DNA of 64,000 nucleotides from Drosophila persimilis (Eukaryota; Arthropoda; Insecta; Diptera; Drosophilidae), in the NCBI RefSeq assembly GCF_003286085.1, contig NW_020825557.1:58545-122544 (forward strand), given 5' to 3'. Under the pieces are notes generated by a model that was given only the letters and a program-made list of their open reading frames with translations, ran no database searches and was not told the origin of the DNA. Shown one piece after another: positions 58,250-64,000 of this stretch. How positions within the stretch are numbered: position 1 is the stretch's first letter; every line of letters begins with the position of its first letter. The position numbers and the translations under genes were made by a program.

Positions 58250-60620
58250 CAAATTTTTTTGGGGCTATAGTGCCATATTGTTGCTAGTGCCCAAGATGTG
58301 CGGTTCTGCCACATTTCCTGGAGCGTGGGTTCCATATAGTTGCGGCGGTTCAATATACATGCATGTGCTAGATAGGGAAGGGTTCTATATAGGTGCAGGT
58401 GCCATATAGTTGCGGGGTTCAACATTTCTTGCGGCTATATAGCCATATTGGTGCATATGCCCAAAATATGCGATCCTGCCACATTTCTTGGGGCGTGGGT
58501 TCCATATAGTTGCGGTGGTTCAATATACATGCATGTGCTAGATAGGGAAGGATTCTATATAAGTGCAGGTGCCATATAGTTGCGGGGTTCAAATTTTTTT
58601 GGGGCTATAGTGCCATATTGTTGCTAGTGCCCAAGATGTGCGGTTCTGCCACATTTCCTGGAGCGTGGGTTCCATATAGTTGCGGCGGTTCAATATACAT
58701 GCATGTGCTAGATAGGGAAGGGTTCTATATAGGTGCAGGTGCCATATAGTTGCGGGGTTCAACATTTCTTGCGGCTATATTGCCATAATGGTACTTATGC
58801 CCAAAATATGCGATCCTGCCACATTTCCTGGAGCGTGGGTTCCATAGAGTTGCGGTGGTTCAATATACATGCATGTGCTAGATAGGGAAGGGTTCTATAT
58901 AAGTGCAGGTGCCATATAGTTGCGGGGTTCAACTTTTTTTGGGGCTATTTAGCCATATTGTTGCTAGTGCCCAAGATGTGCGGTTCTGCCACATTTCCTG
59001 GAGCGTGGGTTCCATATAGTTGCGGCGGTTCAATATACATGCATGTGCTAGATAGGGAAGGGTTCTATATAGGTGCAGGTGCCATATAGTTGCGGGGTTC
59101 AACATTTCTTGCGGCTATATAGCCATATTGGTGCATATGCCCAAAATATGCGATCCTGCCACATTTCCTGGGGCGTGGGTTCCATATAGTTGCGGTGGTT
59201 CAATATACATGCATGTGCTAGATAGGGAAGGATTCTATATAAGTGCAGGTGCCATATAGTTGCGGGGTTCAAATTTTTTTGGGGCTATAGTGCCATATTG
59301 TTGCTAGTGCCCAAGATGTGCGGTTCTGCCACATTTCCTGGAGCGTGGGTTCCATATAGTTGCGGCGGTTCAATATACATGCATGTGCTAGATAGGGAAG
59401 GGTTCTATATAGGTGCAGGTGCCATATAGTTGCGGGGTTCAACATTTCTTGCGGCTATATTGCCATAATGGTACTTATGCCCAAAATATGCGATCCTGCC
59501 ACATTTCCTGGAGCGTGGGTTCCATATAGTTGCGGTGGTTCAATATACATGCATGTGCTAGATAGGGAAGGGATCTATATAAGTTCAGGTGCCATATAGA
59601 TCCGGGGTTCAACTTTTTTTGGGCTATATAGCCATATTGATGCCTCTGCCCAAAATATGCGATCCTGTCACATTTCCTGGGGCGTGGGTTCCACATAGTT
59701 GCGGTGGTTCAATATACATGCATGTGCTAGATAGGGAAGGGTTCTATATAAGTGCAGGTGCCATATAGTTGCGGGGTTCAACTTTTTTTGGGGCTATATA
59801 GCCATATTGGTGCATATGCCCAAAATATGCGATCCTGCCACATTTCCTGGGGCGTGGGTTCCATATAGTTGCTGTCTTTCAATATACATGCATGTGCTAG
59901 ATAGGGAAGGATTCTATATAAGTGCAGGTGCCATATAGTTGCGGGGTTCAAATTTTTTTGGGGCTATAGTGCCATATTGTTGCTAGTGCCCAAGATGTGC
60001 GGTTCTGCCACATTTCCTGGAGCGTGGGTTCCATATAGTTGCGGCGGTTCAATATACATGCATGTGCTAGATAGGGAAGGGTTCTATATAGGTGCAGGTG
60101 CCATATAGTTGCGGGGTTCAACATTTCTTGCGGCTATATTGCCATAATGGTACTTATGCCCAAAATATGCGATCCTGCCACATTTCCTGGAGCGTGGGTT
60201 CCATATAGTTGCGGTGGTTCAATATACATGCATGTGCTAGATAGGGAAGGGTTCTATATAAGTGCAGGTGCCATATAGTTGCGGGGTTCAACTTTTTTTG
60301 GGGCTATTTAGCCATATTGTTGCTAGTGCCCCAGATGTGCGGTTCTGCCACATTTCCTGGAGCGTGGGTTCCATATAGTTGCGGCGGTTCAATATACATG
60401 CATGTGCTAGATAGGGAAGGGTTCTATATAGGTGCAGGTGCCATATAGTTGCGGGGTTCAACATTTCTTGCGGCTATATAGCCATATTGGTGCATATGCC
60501 CAAAATATGCGATCCTGCCACATTTCCTGGGGCGTGGGTTCCATATAGTTGCGGTGGTTCAATATACATGCATGTGCTAGATAGGGAAGGGTTCTATATA
60601 AGTGCAGGTGCCATATAGTT
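58250..60620 (+). repeat. Dimeric higher-order repeat, 340-bp period
   Basis: The variant AACATTTCTTGCGG occurs at 58421, 58761, 59101, 59441, 60120 and 60460, i.e. every 340 bp or a multiple, alternating with a different monomer. Confidence 0.8.
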
Positions 60621-63600
60621 GCGGGGTTCAACTTTTTTTGGGGCTATAGTGCCTTATTGTTGCTAGTGCACAAGATGTGCGATTCTTCCACATTTCCTGG
60701 AGCGTGGGTGCTATATAGTTGCGGTGGTTCAATATACGTGCAAGTGCTGGATAGGGAAGGGATCTATATAAGTTCAGGTGCCATATAGTTGCGGGGTTCA
60801 ACTTTTTTTGGGGCTATATAGCCATATTGGTGCATATGCCCAAAATATGCGATCCTGCCACATTTTCTGGAGCGTGGGTTGCATATAGTTGCGGTGGTTC
60901 ACTATACATGCATGTGCTAGATAGAGAAGGGTTCTATATAAGTGCAGGTGCCATATAGTTGCGGGGTTCAACTTTTTTTGGGGCTATATTGCCATATTGG
61001 TGCATATGCCCAAAATATGCGATCCTGCCGCATTTCCTGGAGCGTGTGTGCTATAAAGGTGCGGTGGTTCAACATACATGCAAGTGCTGGATAGGGAAGG
61101 GTTCTATATAAGTGCAGGTGCCATATAGTTCCGGGGTTCAACTTTTTTTGGGCTATATAGCCATATTGATGCCTATGCCCAAAATATGCGATCCTGTCAC
61201 ATTTCCTGGGGCGTGGGTTCCACATAGTTGCGGTGGTTCAATATACATGCATGTGCTAGATAGGGAAGGGTTCTATATAAGTGCAGGTGCCATATAGTTG
61301 CGGGGTTCAACTTTTTTTGGGGCTATATAGCCATATTGGTGCATATGCCCAAAATATGCGATCCTGCCACATTTCCTGGGGCGTGGGTTCCATATAGTTG
61401 CTGTGGTTCAATATACATGCATGTGCTAGATAGCGAAGGGTTCTATATAAGTGCAGGTGCCATATAGTTGCGGGGTTCAACATTTCTTGCGGCTATATTG
61501 CCATAATGGTACTTATGCCCAAAATATGCGATCCTGCCACATTTCCTGGAGCGTGGGTTCCATATAGTTGCGGTGGTTCAATATACATGCATGTGCTAGA
61601 TAGGGAAGGGTTCTATATATGTGCAGGTGCCATATAGTTGCGGGGCTCAACTTTTTTTGGGGCTATAGTGCCATATTGTTGCTAGTGCACAAGATGTGCG
61701 ATTCTTCCACATTTCCTGGAGCGTGGGTGCTATATAGTTGCGGTGATTCAATATACGTGCAAGTGCTGGATAGGGAAGGGATCTATATAAGTTCAGGTGC
61801 CATATAGTTGCGGGGTTCAACTTTTTTTGGGGCTATATAGCCACATTGGTGCATATGCCCAAAATATGCGATCCTGCCACATTTTCTGGAGCGTGGGTTG
61901 CATATAGTTGCGGTGGTTCAATATACATGCATGTGCTAGATAGGGAAGGGTTCTATATAAGTGCACATGCCATATAGTTGCGGGGTTCAACTTTTTTTGG
62001 GGCTATATTGCCATATTGCTGCATATGCCCAAAATATGCGATCCTGCCGCATTTCCTGGAGCGTGGGTGCTATAAAGGTGCGGTGGTTCAACATACATGC
62101 AAGTGCTGGATAGGGAAGGGTTCTATATAAGTGCAGGTGCCATATAGTTGCGGAGGTTCCACGTTTTTGGGGCTATATTGCCATATTGGTGCTTATGCCC
62201 AAAATATGCGATCCTGCAACATTTCCTGGAGCGTGGGTTCCATATAGTTGCGGTGGTTCAATATACATGCAAGTGCTGGATAGGGAAGGGATCTATATAA
62301 GTGCAGGTGCCATATAGTTGCGGAGATTCCACGTTTTTGGGGCTATAGTGCCATATTGTTGCTAGTACCAAAGATGTGCGTTCCTGCCACATTTCCTGGA
62401 GCGTGGGTGCTATATAGGTGCGATGGTTCAATATACGTGCAAGTGCTGGATAGGGAAGGGTTCTATATAAGTGCAGGTGCCATATAGTTGCGGAGATTCC
62501 ACGTTTTTGTGGCTATATTGCCATATTGGTGCTTATGCCGAAAATATGCGGTCCTGCAACATTTCCTGGAGCGTGGGTCCCATACAGTTGCGGTGGTTCA
62601 ATATACATGCAAGTGCTGGATAGGGAAGGGATCTATATAAGTGCAGGTGCCATATAGTTGTGGAGGTTCCACGTTTTTGGGGTTATATTGCCATATTGGT
62701 GCTTATGCCCAAAATATGCGGTCCTGCAACATTTCGTGGAGCGTGGGTTCCATATAGTTGCGGTGGTTCAATATACATGCAAGTGCTGGATAGGGAAGGG
62801 ATCTATATAAGTGCAGGTGCCATATAGTTGCGGAGGTTCCACGTTTTTGGGGCTATATTTCCATATTGTTGCTAGTGCCCAAGATGCGCGTTCCTGCAAC
62901 ATTTCCTGGAGCGTGGGTGCTATATAGGTGCGGTGGTTCAATATACATGCAAGTGCTGGATAGGGAAGGGATCTATATAAGTGCAAGTGCCATATAGTTG
63001 CGGAGGTTCCACGCTTTTGGGGCTTTAGTGCAATATTGTTGCTAGTGCCCAAACTATGCGATCCTGAAACATTTGCTGGAGCGTGGGTGCTATATAGTTG
63101 CGGTGGTTCAATTTACATGCATGTGCTGGATAGGGAAGGGTTCTATATAAGTGCAGGTGCCATATAGTTGCGGAGATTCCACGTTTTTGGGGCTATAGTG
63201 CCATAGTGTTGCTAGTGCCCAAGATGTGCGTTCCTGCCACATTTCCTGGAGCGTGGGTGCTATATAGGTGCGGTGGTTCAATATACATGCAAGTGCTGGA
63301 TAGGGAAGGGATCTATATAAGTGCAGGTGCCATATAGTTGCGGAGGTTCCACGTTTTTGGGGCTATATTTCCATATTGTTGCTAGTGCCCAAGATGCGCG
63401 TTCCTGCAACATTTCCTGGAGCGTGGGTACTATATAGGTGCGGTGGTTCAATATACATGCAAGTGCTGGATAGGGAAGGGATCTATATAAGTGCAAGTGC
63501 CATATAGTTGCGGAGGTTCCACTTTTTTGGGGCTATAGTGCCATATTGTTGATAGTGCCCAAGATGTGCGTTCCTGCCACATTTCCTGGAGCGTGGGTCC

Positions 63601-64000
63601 TATCTAGGTGCGGTGTTTCAATATACATGCATGTACTAGATAGGGAAGGGTTCTATATAAGTGCAGGTGCCATATAGTTGCGGAGGTTCCACGTTTTTAT
63701 GGCTATATTGCCATATTGGTGCTTATGCCCAAAATATGCGGTCCTGCAACATTTCCTGGAGCGTGGGTTCGATATAGTTGCGGTGGTTCAATATACATGC
63801 AAGTGCTGGATAGGGAAGGGATCTATATAAGTGCAGGTGCCATATAGTTGCGGAGGTTCCACGTTTTTGGGGCTATATTGCCATATTGGTGCTTATGCCC
63901 AAAATATGCGATCCTGCAACATTTCCTGGAGCGTGGGTCCCATATAGTTGCGGTGGTTCAATATACATGCAAGTGCTGGATAGGGAAGGGATCTATATAA

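Larger units (their letters stand above)
38913..64000 (+). repeat. 170-bp satellite array with higher-order structure
   Basis: About 147 tandem monomers; exact 170-bp spacing can be read at 62591/62761 and 63781/63951, with 168-173 elsewhere. Two main monomer types: type A with GGTGCATATGCCCAAAATATGCGATCC and GGGGCGTGGGTTCC, type B with GTTGCTAGTGCCCAAGATGTGCGG and GGAGCGTGGGTGCT. A third type with GGAGGTTCCACGTTTTTGG dominates from about 62100 to the end. The short ORFs seen on both strands are by-products of the repeat. No gene or transposon interrupts the array. Confidence 0.97.

Noticed and set aside
39128-63496. Dozens of 60-110 codon ORFs on both strands of the satellite, with recurring protein-like strings
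   Set aside because: They repeat with the 170-bp monomer or its higher-order periods, 170 is not a multiple of three so no frame is kept across monomers, and they lack any start context or domain.
38913-64000. Possible CRISPR-like array
   Set aside because: The repeat units are contiguous 170-bp monomers without unique spacers, in a eukaryotic setting.

Overview
The window is repeat-rich insect DNA, almost certainly pericentromeric or Y-type heterochromatin of a Drosophila. Recognisable parts are DINE-1/INE-1-type Helentron relatives, a 17.6/297-type errantivirus, a BEL/Pao element, a LOA-type LINE with RNase H, a CR1-like LINE, a very long LTR with a tRNA-Lys primer site, and about 28 kb of a 170-bp satellite. 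The sequence style of the DINE-1 copies and the LOA-type LINE suggest the obscura group, but that is tentative. I see no intact single-copy host gene. The only host-gene sequence is the last 48 codons and 3' UTR of an FKBP14-type ER prolyl isomerase, trapped inside the BEL/Pao element.

Layout. 1-7825 is copy A of a duplicated block: long LTR (split by one DINE-1-like insertion and bordered by another), about one satellite monomer, a full-length but dead CR1-like LINE on the minus strand, then satellite. 7826-8971 is a third DINE-1-like element lying in satellite, which continues to 9886. 9887-10731 is the leader and primer-binding site belonging to the long LTR. 10732-38912 is copy B of the same block, blown up by nested insertions: a young 17.6-like element (12491-19093) in a (TA)n tract of the long LTR; satellite grown to about ten monomers (19535-21261); a BEL/Pao element (22589-30418, target duplication GGCGG) inside CR1 ORF2; and a LOA-type LINE (32471-37631, 13-bp target duplication) inside CR1 ORF1. 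38913-64000 is an unbroken 170-bp satellite array with several higher-order periods.

Order of events read from the nesting: satellite first; long LTR element and CR1-like LINE inserted into it; block duplicated, probably by unequal exchange between satellite stretches; then 17.6-like and BEL/Pao insertions into copy B and DINE-1-like insertions into copy A. Each of these later insertions has its empty site preserved in the other copy. The 17.6-like element looks potentially complete (LTRs read as identical). The BEL/Pao polyprotein is broken by one TGA, and the LOA and CR1 elements are multiply broken.

What deserves attention: the antisense FKBP14 fragment in a retroelement leader, a second gag/protease-like ORF at the env position of the BEL/Pao element, a LINE with a TTAGG-type (insect telomere-like) 3' tail, a mosaic identity pattern between the two CR1 copies, and higher-order structure and dyads in the satellite.
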